Source: Compostimonas suwonensis (GTDB taxonomy: Bacteria; Actinomycetota; Actinomycetes; Actinomycetales; Microbacteriaceae). Taken from it: 64,000 nucleotides of DNA. The stretch's first letter is position 1. Each line of letters opens with the position of its first letter. The stretch is taken from contig NZ_PGFB01000006.1 in NCBI RefSeq assembly GCF_002797855.1, positions 62,001 through 126,000 of the forward strand, in the 5' to 3' direction. Positions 9,182 through 17,286 of this stretch are shown here, piece after piece. The notes under the pieces are model-generated. The model saw only the letters and a list, made by a program, of their open reading frames with translations, was not told the origin of the DNA and did not search any database. The position numbers were made by a program, and so were the translations under genes.

Positions 9182-10732
9182 CTACCTGCGCGAAAGCTCC
9201 TCGCTCAGTTCGAGCAGCGTGCGCACGGCGATGCCGGTCGGCCCCTTGCCCGTGAAGCCGTAGGCGCTGTCCTTGTTGTTGGCCGGCCCGGCGATGTCGA
9301 GGTGGGCCCAGGGGATGCGCGGCGCGTCGTCGCCCTCGCCGGTGCGCCCCACGAACTCGCGCAGGAAGACGCCGGCGACGAGCATGCCCGCTGCGGGGTT
9401 GCCGGGCTTCGCGTTGGCGATGTCCGCGACATCCGAGCTCAGGATCGAGCGCAGCTCGGCGGGCAGCGGCATGGGCCACATGGTCTCTCCGGCGGCGGAT
9501 GCGGCAGCGATCACCTGCGCGACGAGCGCGTCATCGCCCATGACCCCGGCGTAGCGGGTGCCGAGCGCGACGGTCTGGGCGCCCGTGAGGGTGGCGACGT
9601 CGATGATGTGGTCGGGGTGCTCCTCGCTCGCCGCGACGAGCCCGTCGGCCATCACGAGCCGGCCCTCGGCGTCGGTGTTGAGCACCTCGACGGTGCGCCC
9701 GCCGCGGATCGTGAGCACGTCGTTGGGGCGGGTGGCGCTGCCCGACGGCATGTTCTCGGCGATGCACAGCCAGGCGGTGATGCGGATCGGCAGGGCGAGG
9801 CGGGCGGCCGCGACCGTGACGGCGAGCACTGTTGCGGCGCCCGTCATGTCGTACTTCATGCCCACCATCGAGGCTGGCGGCTTGAGCGAGAGCCCGCCCG
9901 TGTCGAAGGTGATGCCCTTGCCGACGAGCGCCAGATGGCTCGACGCCCCGCTCGGGGCGTAGCTCACCTTGACCAGACGCGGCGGGCGGCTCGAGCCCTG
10001 CCCCACGCCGAGGATGCCGCCGAAGCCGTCGGCCTCGAGCTGGGACTCGTCCCACACCCGCACATCGAGCGGAAGACCGTCGGGGAGGCCGGCGGCGAGG
10101 TCGACGGCGAACCGGGCGAGCGCGTCCGGGTAGAGGTCGGAGGGCGCGATGTTGACGAGATCCTTGACGGTCGCGATGGCCTCGGCCGCGATCGAGGCGC
10201 GGGCGGCCAGCCGGGAGAGGGCGTCCGGGCCGGGGAGACCGGCCTCAGCGCCATCGTCAGCGCCGTCGGGAGCGCCGTCGACGAAGACCGTGATCTCGCC
10301 GACGGGGGTCTTCGCCGCCGCCGTGGAGGCCGAGCGGTAGCGCGTGAACGAATAGGAGCCGAGGGCCGCCCCCTCGAGCAGCGCCCCCAGCTCGGTCCCG
10401 TCGGCGACGGGCACGGCGAAGGCGACGGATGCCGCGCCGGCGAGCTGCCGCACGGCCGATCCCGCGGCCGAGCGCAGCGCGTTCGCATCGGGGGCGCGGC
10501 CGAGCCCGATGACGGCCCACGAGCGCGCGGAGCCGCGAGGAGCGGGCAGGCGCAGGAGCTCGTCGGCCGAGCCGGAGAATCCGAGCGCGGAGAGCTGCTC
10601 CGCGACATCCTGCGCCTCGACGATCGAGTGCACGACCACTCCGGCGGGACTGCTGCTCGCGGCGATCACGAGCACCTCTGCGGTGCTCCCGAGCGGGTCG
10701 GTTGTGTGGGTGGTCAAAGTCGGCGCTGTCAT
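9182..10732 (-). CDS. pepA: M17 leucyl aminopeptidase
   Basis: A 516-residue cytosolic metallo-exopeptidase removing N-terminal residues from peptides. Residues 1-190 form the variable N-terminal domain. The catalytic domain carries GKGITFDTGGLSLK (metal and substrate lysine), YDMTGAATVL and the family signature NTDAEGRLVMADGL with metal-binding Asp/Glu. Length agrees with actinobacterial PepA/PepB (about 500-515). Start: ATG 10732 (MTAPTLTTH) is preferred; ATG 10741 three codons upstream is equally possible and neither has a clear Shine-Dalgarno. It faces away from the PAC2 gene, so the 80-bp region between them is a divergent promoter. Proximity of pepB, the E2 gene and glnA is conserved in actinobacteria. 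Confidence 0.95.
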   Translation of the reverse strand: MTAPTLTTHTTDPLGSTAEVLVIAASSSPAGVVVHSIVEAQDVAEQLSALGFSGSADELLRLPAPRGSARSWAVIGLGRAPDANALRSAAGSAVRQLAGAASVAFAVPVADGTELGALLEGAALGSYSFTRYRSASTAAAKTPVGEITVFVDGAPDGADDGAEAGLPGPDALSRLAARASIAAEAIATVKDLVNIAPSDLYPDALARFAVDLAAGLPDGLPLDVRVWDESQLEADGFGGILGVGQGSSRPPRLVKVSYAPSGASSHLALVGKGITFDTGGLSLKPPASMVGMKYDMTGAATVLAVTVAAARLALPIRITAWLCIAENMPSGSATRPNDVLTIRGGRTVEVLNTDAEGRLVMADGLVAASEEHPDHIIDVATLTGAQTVALGTRYAGVMGDDALVAQVIAAASAAGETMWPMPLPAELRSILSSDVADIANAKPGNPAAGMLVAGVFLREFVGRTGEGDDAPRIPWAHLDIAGPANNKDSAYGFTGKGPTGIAVRTLLELSEELSRR

Positions 10733-10821
10733 GCAGGCCATGCTAGTTGTTCGCTCTCGGCATGCCCTCGACGGGCGCGATTCCGGGGGGCGCTGCGCGG
10801 GCCGCCGATTAGAGTTGGACC

Positions 10822-11748
10822 ATGCGCGACCCGAACGAACTTTACGAGCTCAGCCCCGAATCGGCTGAGGTGCCGGAGGGCCTGCACCTCGTCGCGGGCC
10901 TCACCGGTTTCGCGGATGCCGGAGCCGCTGTCACCCAGTTCAGCGACTACATCCTCGACACCCTCGAGAACCGCGTCGTCGCGACCTTCGACGTCGACGA
11001 GCTGCTCGACTACCGCGCTCGTCGCCCCACGATCTACTTCGATCAGGATCACCTGAGCGACTATCGCCCCTCGAGCCTCAACCTGTACCTCGTCTACGAC
11101 GAGCTGCACCAGCCGTTCCTCTTCCTCGCGGGTTTCGAGCCCGACTTCCAGTGGGAGCGGTTCGCGGCCGCGGTGCTCGAGCTCATCGAGCGTTTCCAGG
11201 TGCACGACACGACGTGGGTGCACTCGATCCCCATGCCCGTGCCGCACACCCGCTCGATCGGCGTGACCGTGAGCGGCAACCGCTCCGAGCTCATCGAGAG
11301 CCTCTCGGTGTGGAGGCCGCACACGCAGGCGCCGGCCAACGCGCTGCACCTGCTCGAATACCGTCTCGACCAGCTCGACCGCCCCGTGGTGGGCTTCGTG
11401 CTGCTCATCTCGCACTACCTGGCCGACACCGAGTACCCGAGCGCGGCCCTCGCGTCGCTCGAGAGCATCAGCGCGTCGACGGGCCTCATCTTCCCGACCG
11501 ATCACCTCCGTGAGCTGGGCCGCGAGTTCGTGGCCAAGATCGACGAGCAGGTCGCCGCCAACGGCGAGCTGGCCAAGCTCGTCGGCACGCTCGAGGAGCG
11601 CCACGACGCGTACATGGAGGGAAGCCCCCTGCGCTCACCGCTCACCGACGTCGACGGGGAGCTCCCGACGGCCGACGAGATCGCCGCGGAGCTCGAGAAG
11701 TTCCTCGCGATCAAGCGGCACGGCGACGACGACCTCGGCACCCCCTGA
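10822..11748 (+). CDS. PAC2-family protein
   Basis: A 308-residue protein of the PAC2 (proteasome assembly chaperone 2-like) family found across actinobacteria. Family-typical segments are GLTGFADAGAAVTQF near the N-terminus, TFDVDELLDYRARRPTI, and a C-terminal helical part (ELEKFLAIKRHGDDD). No membrane segment or signal is visible, so it is cytoplasmic. The bacterial role is unknown; the name comes from the fold shared with eukaryotic PAC2, and many family members occur in organisms without a proteasome. A TTAGAGT element lies just before ATG 10822 with little room for a leader, so a leaderless transcript is likely. Confidence 0.9.
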   Translation: MRDPNELYELSPESAEVPEGLHLVAGLTGFADAGAAVTQFSDYILDTLENRVVATFDVDELLDYRARRPTIYFDQDHLSDYRPSSLNLYLVYDELHQPFLFLAGFEPDFQWERFAAAVLELIERFQVHDTTWVHSIPMPVPHTRSIGVTVSGNRSELIESLSVWRPHTQAPANALHLLEYRLDQLDRPVVGFVLLISHYLADTEYPSAALASLESISASTGLIFPTDHLRELGREFVAKIDEQVAANGELAKLVGTLEERHDAYMEGSPLRSPLTDVDGELPTADEIAAELEKFLAIKRHGDDDLGTP

Positions 11749-11810
11749 GCACGGAGCGCACAGTCTGCTGATCGCGCCGTCCGATCTCGGCTCGCCCTAG
11801 ACTGACGAGA

Positions 11811-13157
11811 GTGAATTCGCGGCGCTCCTGGTTGATCTTCGGCGTCGGAGTGCTCGCCTACGTGATCGCCGTCATGCAGCGCACGAGCCTCGGTGTCGCG
11901 AGCGTCTCGGCCTCCGAGCGCTTCGGGGGAGCCGCGTCCGAGCTGGCCGCGCTCGCCGTGCTCCAGCTCGTGGTCTACGCCGGCATGCAGATCCCGGTCG
12001 GCGTGCTCATCGACCGTCTCGGCCCGCGGGTGCTCATGATCGCCGGCAGCTCGATCATGGTCGCCGGCCAGGTGACTGTCGCGTTCTCGACGACGATCGG
12101 CTTCGCCGTGCTCGGGCGCATCCTCGTCGGGGCGGGCGACGCGATGATCTTCATCTCGCTCATCCGGCTCGTGAACTCGTGGTTCGAGGGCAGGATCGTT
12201 CCGCAGCTCTCCCAGTGGATCGGCAACATCGGCCAGCTGGGGCAGGTGCTCTCCGCCGTGCCCTTCGCGATCGTGCTGCACAGCCTCGGCTGGGAGTGGG
12301 CGTTCCTGTCCGCGGCATCCGCCTCGGTCGTCGCGGTGATCGGCACGGTCGCGGCGATCCGGGACAGACCGGCGACGAGCTCGGAGCCCCCTCGTGTCAC
12401 GAGCTGGTCGGTCGCGCTCGGCCAGCTGCGGGCGAGCTTCGCGAGGCCGGGGACGCAGCTCGGGTTCTGGTCCCACTTCGTGAGCCAGTCGCCGGGAACC
12501 GTCTTCAGCCTGCTCTGGGGCATCCCCTTCCTCGTCTACGGCCTCGGCTACTCGGAGGAGCTCTCGGCGAGCCTGCTCATCGTGCTCGTCGCGGCGGGAG
12601 TCGTCGCGGGGCCGATCCTCGGGCTGCTGAGCGCGCGCTTCCCGCTGCGGCGGAGCAACCTCGTGCTCGGGGTCGTGGCGGCGATGGCCGTCGTCTGGAC
12701 CATCGTGCTGCTGTGGCCGGGTGTGCCGCCGCTGTGGCTCGTGGTCGTGCTCATCGCCGTGCTGGGCGTGGGCGGGCCCGGCTCGGTCATCGGCTTCGAC
12801 TTCGCGCGCACCTTCAACCCGATCAGGAGCCTCGGCTCGGCGAACGGCGTCGTCAACGTGGGCGGCTTCCTCGCGAGCTTCGTGATGATGTTCGTGATCG
12901 GCCTCGTGCTCGACGCCCAGGCCGGGGGATCGGCGTCATCGGCATCCATCTACACCCTCGACGCCTTCCGCCTCGCCTTCTGCGTGCAATATGCGGTCGT
13001 GGGCTTCGGCGTCGTGATGCTGCTGAGGGCTCGCCGCCGCACCAGACGGCGCCTCGTGGACGACGAGGGAATAGAAGTGGCCCCTCTCTGGGTTTCATTG
13101 ATGAAGGTGTGGAGAGGGGGCGGCCGTGGCTCGGACGGTCGCCAAACCATGCAATAA
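11811..13157 (+). CDS. MFS transporter
   Basis: A 448-residue major facilitator protein with about 12 hydrophobic segments, beginning with SWLIFGVGVLAYVIAVMQRT. The loop GVLIDRLGPRVLM between helices 2 and 3 matches the MFS D-R-x-G motif. After helix 12 there is a basic segment (RARRRTRRRL) and a hydrophilic tail. The substrate is not evident; the N-terminal half resembles the nitrate/cyanate or aromatic-acid type only loosely. It starts at GTG 11811, with little space for a Shine-Dalgarno (ACGAGAGTG). It stands between the PAC2 gene and rpoD and is not obviously co-transcribed with either. Confidence 0.85.
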   Translation: MNSRRSWLIFGVGVLAYVIAVMQRTSLGVASVSASERFGGAASELAALAVLQLVVYAGMQIPVGVLIDRLGPRVLMIAGSSIMVAGQVTVAFSTTIGFAVLGRILVGAGDAMIFISLIRLVNSWFEGRIVPQLSQWIGNIGQLGQVLSAVPFAIVLHSLGWEWAFLSAASASVVAVIGTVAAIRDRPATSSEPPRVTSWSVALGQLRASFARPGTQLGFWSHFVSQSPGTVFSLLWGIPFLVYGLGYSEELSASLLIVLVAAGVVAGPILGLLSARFPLRRSNLVLGVVAAMAVVWTIVLLWPGVPPLWLVVVLIAVLGVGGPGSVIGFDFARTFNPIRSLGSANGVVNVGGFLASFVMMFVIGLVLDAQAGGSASSASIYTLDAFRLAFCVQYAVVGFGVVMLLRARRRTRRRLVDDEGIEVAPLWVSLMKVWRGGGRGSDGRQTMQ

Positions 13158-13222
13158 TTGACTAAGGACCCGTTCATCTCCTGTCCGCTACGTTCTCGAA
13201 ACGTGGTCAATGACGGCAGGAC

Positions 13223-13255
13223 TTGACATGGGTCTTAGTAATGTCCAAATACAAC
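13223..13255 (+). promoter_or_regulatory. Candidate promoter of rpoD
   Basis: A perfect TTGACA (13223-13228) lies about 90 bp before the rpoD start. A weak -10 candidate (AAATAC or TACAAC, 13247-13255) follows at 18-21 bp. The -35 is clear and the -10 uncertain. A second TTGACT at the end of the MFS gene is possible but less well placed. Confidence 0.4.
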
Positions 13256-13316
13256 CTGGACCGGGGGATTGGCGCACACGCCGCCGAGTGGTCTCCCCGG
13301 TGTGAGAGGTGTTCGA

Positions 13317-14648
13317 ATGGCAACCCGAACGACAAAGTCGGCCGTCGCTGAAGCGATCGCAGACGAAGAGCCGGCTGCCACCGCGGTAGCGACCGCGACG
13401 AAGGCAGCCCCGGCCAAGAAGGCGGCGCCCCGGCGCGCCGCCGCAAAGGCAGTACCGGCAGCAGAGAAGGCTGCACCCAAGAAGCGAGCCACCAAGAAGG
13501 CCGCGGCCGACGAGGACGTCGACGACGAGGTCGACCCCGAGGCCGAGGACATCGTCGTCGACGACGACGCGGAAGTGGTCGTCGTCGAAGAGGTCGTCGT
13601 CGAAGGCGAGACCGAGGAGACGGACGACGACTCCGAGGAGAAGAAGAAGCCCGCCGAGGCCGTTCCGGCCGGAGCCATGGTCTTGTCGCTCGTCGACGAC
13701 GAGGACGACGTGCCCGTCTACTCGACGGCGATCACCGGCGCGACCGCCGACCCCGTCAAGGACTACCTGAAGCAGATCGGCAAAGTCCCGCTGCTCAACG
13801 CGGCCGAAGAGGTCGAGCTGGCGATGCGCATCGAGGCGGGTCTGTTCGCCGAGGACAAGCTCGCCAACACCGAGAACCTGACGCCGCAGCTCAAGCGCGA
13901 GCTGCAGTGGGTGGCGAAAGACGGCCAGCGCGCCAAGAGCCACCTGCTCGGCGCCAACCTCCGTCTCGTCGTCTCGCTCGCGAAGCGCTACACGGGTCGC
14001 GGCATGCAGTTCCTCGACCTCATCCAGGAGGGCAACCTGGGCCTCATCCGTGCCGTCGAGAAGTTCGACTACACGAAGGGCTTCAAGTTCTCGACCTACG
14101 CCACGTGGTGGATCCGTCAGGCCATCACCCGTGCCATGGCCGACCAGGCGCGCACGATCCGCATCCCCGTGCACATGGTCGAGGTCATCAACAAGCTCGC
14201 CCGCGTGCAGCGCCAGATGCTCCAGGATCTCGGTCGCGAACCCACGCCGGAGGAGCTGTCGCGCGAGCTCGACATGACGCCGGAGAAGGTCGTCGAGGTT
14301 CAGAAGTACGGCCGCGAGCCGATCTCCCTGCACACTCCTCTCGGCGAGGACGGCGACAGCGAGTTCGGCGACCTGATCGAGGACACCGAGGCGGTCGTCC
14401 CCGCCGACGCCGTGGGCTTCACGATGCTGCAGAAGCAGCTCGAGTCGCTCCTCGACTCCCTGTCGGAGCGCGAGGCGGGAGTCATCCGCATGCGTTTCGG
14501 CCTGGGCGACGGAATGCCCAAGACCCTCGACCAGATCGGCGACACCTTCGGCGTCACCCGTGAACGGATCCGGCAGATCGAGTCCAAGACGATGGCGAAA
14601 CTGCGCCACCCGTCGCGGTCCCAGTCGCTGCGCGACTACCTCGAGTAA
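13317..14648 (+). CDS. rpoD: Primary sigma factor (RpoD/SigA)
   Basis: A 443-residue housekeeping sigma-70 factor directing RNA polymerase to most promoters. The N-terminus (1-110) is Ala/Lys-rich, then strongly acidic, as in actinobacterial SigA/HrdB. Region 1.2 contains [16 protein letters not shown]. Region 2 contains [20 protein letters not shown] and [17 protein letters not shown] (-10 recognition). Region 3 follows with [16 protein letters not shown], and region 4 with [17 protein letters not shown] and the [10 protein letters not shown] helix (-35 recognition). ATG 13317 is chosen because GAGAGG precedes it and MATRTTKSA is the usual start; a GTG 48 bp upstream would add 16 residues. 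It is followed after 9 bp by murT. Confidence 0.98.
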   Translation: MATRTTKSAVAEAIADEEPAATAVATATKAAPAKKAAPRRAAAKAVPAAEKAAPKKRATKKAAADEDVDDEVDPEAEDIVVDDDAEVVVVEEVVVEGETEETDDDSEEKKKPAEAVPAGAMVLSLVDDEDDVPVYSTAITGATADPVKDYLKQIGKVPLLNAAEEVELAMRIEAGLFAEDKLANTENLTPQLKRELQWVAKDGQRAKSHLLGANLRLVVSLAKRYTGRGMQFLDLIQEGNLGLIRAVEKFDYTKGFKFSTYATWWIRQAITRAMADQARTIRIPVHMVEVINKLARVQRQMLQDLGREPTPEELSRELDMTPEKVVEVQKYGREPISLHTPLGEDGDSEFGDLIEDTEAVVPADAVGFTMLQKQLESLLDSLSEREAGVIRMRFGLGDGMPKTLDQIGDTFGVTRERIRQIESKTMAKLRHPSRSQSLRDYLE

Positions 14649-14657
14649 GCAGCACCC

Positions 14658-15971
14658 GTGCGCTACGCCCCGGCCGTGATCATCGGCCGAGCGGTTCGTG
14701 CCGCCGCCCGGATCCGCAAGCCGGGCGGCGGCTCCGCCGTGCCCGGTCTCGTGGTCAACAAGCTCGCGCCGGGCTACCTCGCGCACGCGCTCAACTCCTT
14801 TCCGCGGGGCCTCGTGATCGTCAGCGGATCGAGCGGCAAGTCGACGACGACGAAGATGCTCGTGAGCGTGCTGCGCGCCCACGGCATCCGGATCTTCACC
14901 AACCCCTCGACCGCGAACATCTCGCAGGGTCTCACCTCCGCGCTGCTCGAGCAGGCCGATGTGCGGGGCCGCATCGACGCCGAGCTCGGAGTGCTCGAGA
15001 TGGACGAGGGGCACGGCGCCCTCATCGCCGATCGCCTGACGCCGTCGGTCGTCGTTCTCACCAACGTGATGATCGACCAGATCGACCGCTTCCACGACCC
15101 GCAGATGGTGCAGGGCATGCTCGCGAAGATCGCGCGGCGTGCGAGCGCCGCCGTTGTGCTCAACGCCGACGACCAGTCGCTCCTCGAGCTCGCCTCCGGC
15201 TTGCGCGGCACGGCCGAGGCGCGGTGGTTCGGCGTCTCCCACGGGGTGCGCGTGGCCAACCCGCGCGGCTTCGGGTATGCGGAGACCGCGCCCGAGGCAT
15301 CCGCCGTGACGGCGGAGACGGTCGTCGAGCGCGTCGACGGCGCGCGCACGACGATCACGGTGGCCGGCGAGGCGATGGATGTCGCGCTGCCCTCGCGCGG
15401 CGTGCACTACGCGGTCGACGCGGCGGCGGCGCTCTCCGCCGCCCGGGAGATCCTGGGCGACGGCTTCGAGCCGGCTCGCGCCATCGAGGCGATCGGGGCC
15501 ATGGAGCCGGTGTTCGGCCGGGGCGAGACGACGACGGTACGCGGCAGGAAGGTCGAGTTCGTGCTCGTGCAGAACCCGGCCAGCTTCCAGCTGAACGTCG
15601 ACAGCCTGCCCGCGGGCACGGAGCAGATCATGGTCGCCATCGGCTCCGACGTGCGCGACCCCTCCTATCTCTGGCCTGTCGACACGGCCTCGCTCGGCCG
15701 GGTGCGCGTCGTCTCGGGGTCGCAGGCCCAGGAGATCGCCCTGCAGCTCGCGTACGACGGAGTGTCGATCGACCGTATCGAGGAGAACCTCGCGACGGCC
15801 CTCGATGATTTCCTCGCCCTTCCCGAGCCCTCGAGCGGTGGCGGTGTCAAGACCGTCATCTTCTCCGCGGACTCGATGCGCCGCACCCGTGCCCATCTGG
15901 GGCTCACCAGCAACAGCGATGGCGCTGGCGGCGCCGGCAGCAGCACCAGCACCGGAGGAGCAGGGGTATGA
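14658..15971 (+). CDS. murT: MurT-like Mur ligase, no cysteine ribbon
   Basis: A 437-residue Mur-ligase-family protein. In known MurT-GatD complexes it activates the alpha-carboxyl of D-glutamate in lipid II with ATP so that ammonia from GatD can amidate it. It has the P-loop GSSGKST (57-63), a Mur central domain and the C-terminal MurT domain containing SDVRDPSYLWPVD; D334 lies where the catalytic-triad aspartate of S. aureus MurT (D349) is expected. It contains no cysteine at all, so the Cys4 zinc ribbon seen in staphylococcal and pneumococcal MurT is absent. The last 30 residues are a Gly/Ser/Ala tail. The stop overlaps the gatD start by 4 bp, and it follows rpoD by 9 bp. Reaction chemistry may differ from amidation (see findings). 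Confidence 0.85.
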   Translation: MRYAPAVIIGRAVRAAARIRKPGGGSAVPGLVVNKLAPGYLAHALNSFPRGLVIVSGSSGKSTTTKMLVSVLRAHGIRIFTNPSTANISQGLTSALLEQADVRGRIDAELGVLEMDEGHGALIADRLTPSVVVLTNVMIDQIDRFHDPQMVQGMLAKIARRASAAVVLNADDQSLLELASGLRGTAEARWFGVSHGVRVANPRGFGYAETAPEASAVTAETVVERVDGARTTITVAGEAMDVALPSRGVHYAVDAAAALSAAREILGDGFEPARAIEAIGAMEPVFGRGETTTVRGRKVEFVLVQNPASFQLNVDSLPAGTEQIMVAIGSDVRDPSYLWPVDTASLGRVRVVSGSQAQEIALQLAYDGVSIDRIEENLATALDDFLALPEPSSGGGVKTVIFSADSMRRTRAHLGLTSNSDGAGGAGSSTSTGGAGV

Positions 15972-16744
15972 GCGACATCCTCACCGTGGTCAGCGTGCTG
16001 CCCGCGCTGCTCGACACCAACGGCGACGCCAGCAATGCGCGTGTTCTCGCTCGGCGCGCCGGCTGGGCGGGCTTCGAGGCCCGGGTGGTCGAGGTGTCGA
16101 CGGCGGCCGAGCTGCCCGAGCGCGTGGATCTCGTCGTTCTCGGCTCGGGCGCCGACGCCGAGTTCGTCGACGCGATCGACGCCGCGCAGCCGCTCCGCTC
16201 GGCGCTGCAGGACTGGATCGACGAGGGCGTTCCGCTGCTCGCGGTCGGCACCGGCTGGGAGCTGCTGAGCGCGGGCGTCGACGACCGCGCCGGAGCCTTC
16301 GAGACCCTCGGACTGCTTCCGGGGCGCGCCGTGGCGCGCACGCGCAGGGTCAGTGACGACCTCGTCGTGGAATCGGGCTTCGGTCGTCTGATCGGCTACG
16401 AGAACCACGCCCACGACTATCTGCTGCCCGAGGGCGTCTCGCCTCTCGGCACCGTTCGCGTCGGCTCCGGCAACGGGGATGCCGTGGGAGGCGCCGGCGA
16501 GGGTGTTGCGGGCGCCGCACGCGGCGAAGGACTCGTGCAGGGCTCGGCCATCGGAACCCATCTGCACGGACCCGTCCTGGCGAAGAACCCGTCGCTCGCC
16601 GATCATCTGCTCGGCACGGCCATCGAGCGTTCACGCGGGGTTGTCTACGAGACCGTCAGCGCGGAGGCGCGTCACGTCGATGACATAGCTCGAGCCGCAC
16701 GCAATCGGATTGCGGTGCGGCTCGAACTGGGAATCGAGAGCTGA
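15968..16744 (+). CDS. gatD: GatD-like class I amidotransferase homologue lacking the nucleophile
   Basis: A 258-residue homologue of GatD, the glutaminase partner of MurT. The family framework is clear: LLDTNGDASNARVLARRAGW at the N-terminus, GFGRLIGYENHAHDYLL, and THLHGPVLAKNPSLADHLL near the end, where H200 aligns with the catalytic histidine. The nucleophile elbow, normally ICGGYQLL, reads VGTGWELL: residue 94, which is the cysteine in S. aureus GatD, is glycine. No cysteine occurs anywhere in the protein. Glutamine hydrolysis by the usual mechanism is therefore not possible. The frame is intact and overlaps murT by 4 bp, so the protein is evidently retained. A structural or substrate-channel role in a modified MurT ligase is inferred. 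Confidence 0.85.
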   Translation: MSDILTVVSVLPALLDTNGDASNARVLARRAGWAGFEARVVEVSTAAELPERVDLVVLGSGADAEFVDAIDAAQPLRSALQDWIDEGVPLLAVGTGWELLSAGVDDRAGAFETLGLLPGRAVARTRRVSDDLVVESGFGRLIGYENHAHDYLLPEGVSPLGTVRVGSGNGDAVGGAGEGVAGAARGEGLVQGSAIGTHLHGPVLAKNPSLADHLLGTAIERSRGVVYETVSAEARHVDDIARAARNRIAVRLELGIES

Positions 16745-16768
16745 GCGGGCTGCTCGGCTATCCGACGA

Positions 16769-17005
16769 TCAGCGGCGCTGCTCGTCGAGGAGACGGCTCG
16801 ACTCGTCGTGCCATCCCGTGGCGACGGTCGAGAGCTTCTCCTGGTACTTCTTTCCGTGGTGCGCGCAGAAGAACAGCTCGCTGCTGCCCACCTCGACGCG
16901 GATGTACGCCTGGGCGCCGCAGCTGTCGCAGCGGTCGGCGGCGGTGAGCTGGTAGGGCGTCTCGAGCTGGTCGACGGCGCCGTTCTCGGTGGCAATCTGT
17001 GACAT
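16769..17005 (-). CDS. Small zinc-ribbon-like protein (DUF7455 type)
   Basis: A 78-residue cytosolic protein (MSQIATENGAVDQLETPY...) with a candidate zinc site CDSCG ... FFCAHHGKKY. A strong GGAGGAGAGG precedes ATG 17005. Homologues of this size occur near sigma-factor genes in actinobacteria. The function is unknown; the Cys/His pattern suggests a structural zinc. It is convergent with gatD (24 bp between stops) and divergent from parE, so its promoter lies in the 280-bp gap to the right. Confidence 0.8.
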   Translation of the reverse strand: MSQIATENGAVDQLETPYQLTAADRCDSCGAQAYIRVEVGSSELFFCAHHGKKYQEKLSTVATGWHDESSRLLDEQRR

Positions 17006-17199
17006 TGGCCTCTCCTCCAGACTCGGTACGACGAAAACGCTGTATCTGAAAAGCGTCGTGCACTCATCAAAGCACGTCCTCTCTGAACACGGGATGCGAA
17101 AGGGTGGCATTTCGCTGACCGCGTACGTGTTCCACAGGGCAGGGTGTCGGGGCGAGGGCGGCCGTGAGGGCGAACTACGCTTGGTGGTTGTCATCCTTC

Positions 17200-17240
17200 G
17201 AGTCGCACGAGAGTCGCACCGAGTCGCACGAAGTCGCACG
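17200..17240. repeat. Four tandem 10-11-bp repeats upstream of parE
   Basis: Four copies of (G)AGTCGCACGA-like units lie end to end about 45 bp before the parE start. The rest of the 281-bp gap (17006-17286) holds promoters for the two divergent genes but no further gene that I can see. The repeats are spaced one helical turn apart, which would suit a regulator, but no known motif matches. Confidence 0.6.
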
Positions 17241-17286
17241 AGGTTTCGGCGCTCACGCGGGCTCGAAGGGATTCTGAGGAGATTCT

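Noticed and set aside
13186-13204. LexA-type site near ACGTTCTCGAAACGT upstream of rpoD
   Set aside because: The dyad is imperfect and does not match the actinobacterial SOS box.
13188-15896. Long antisense frame opposite rpoD and murT
   Set aside because: A shadow of the two real genes. No start signal or known motif.
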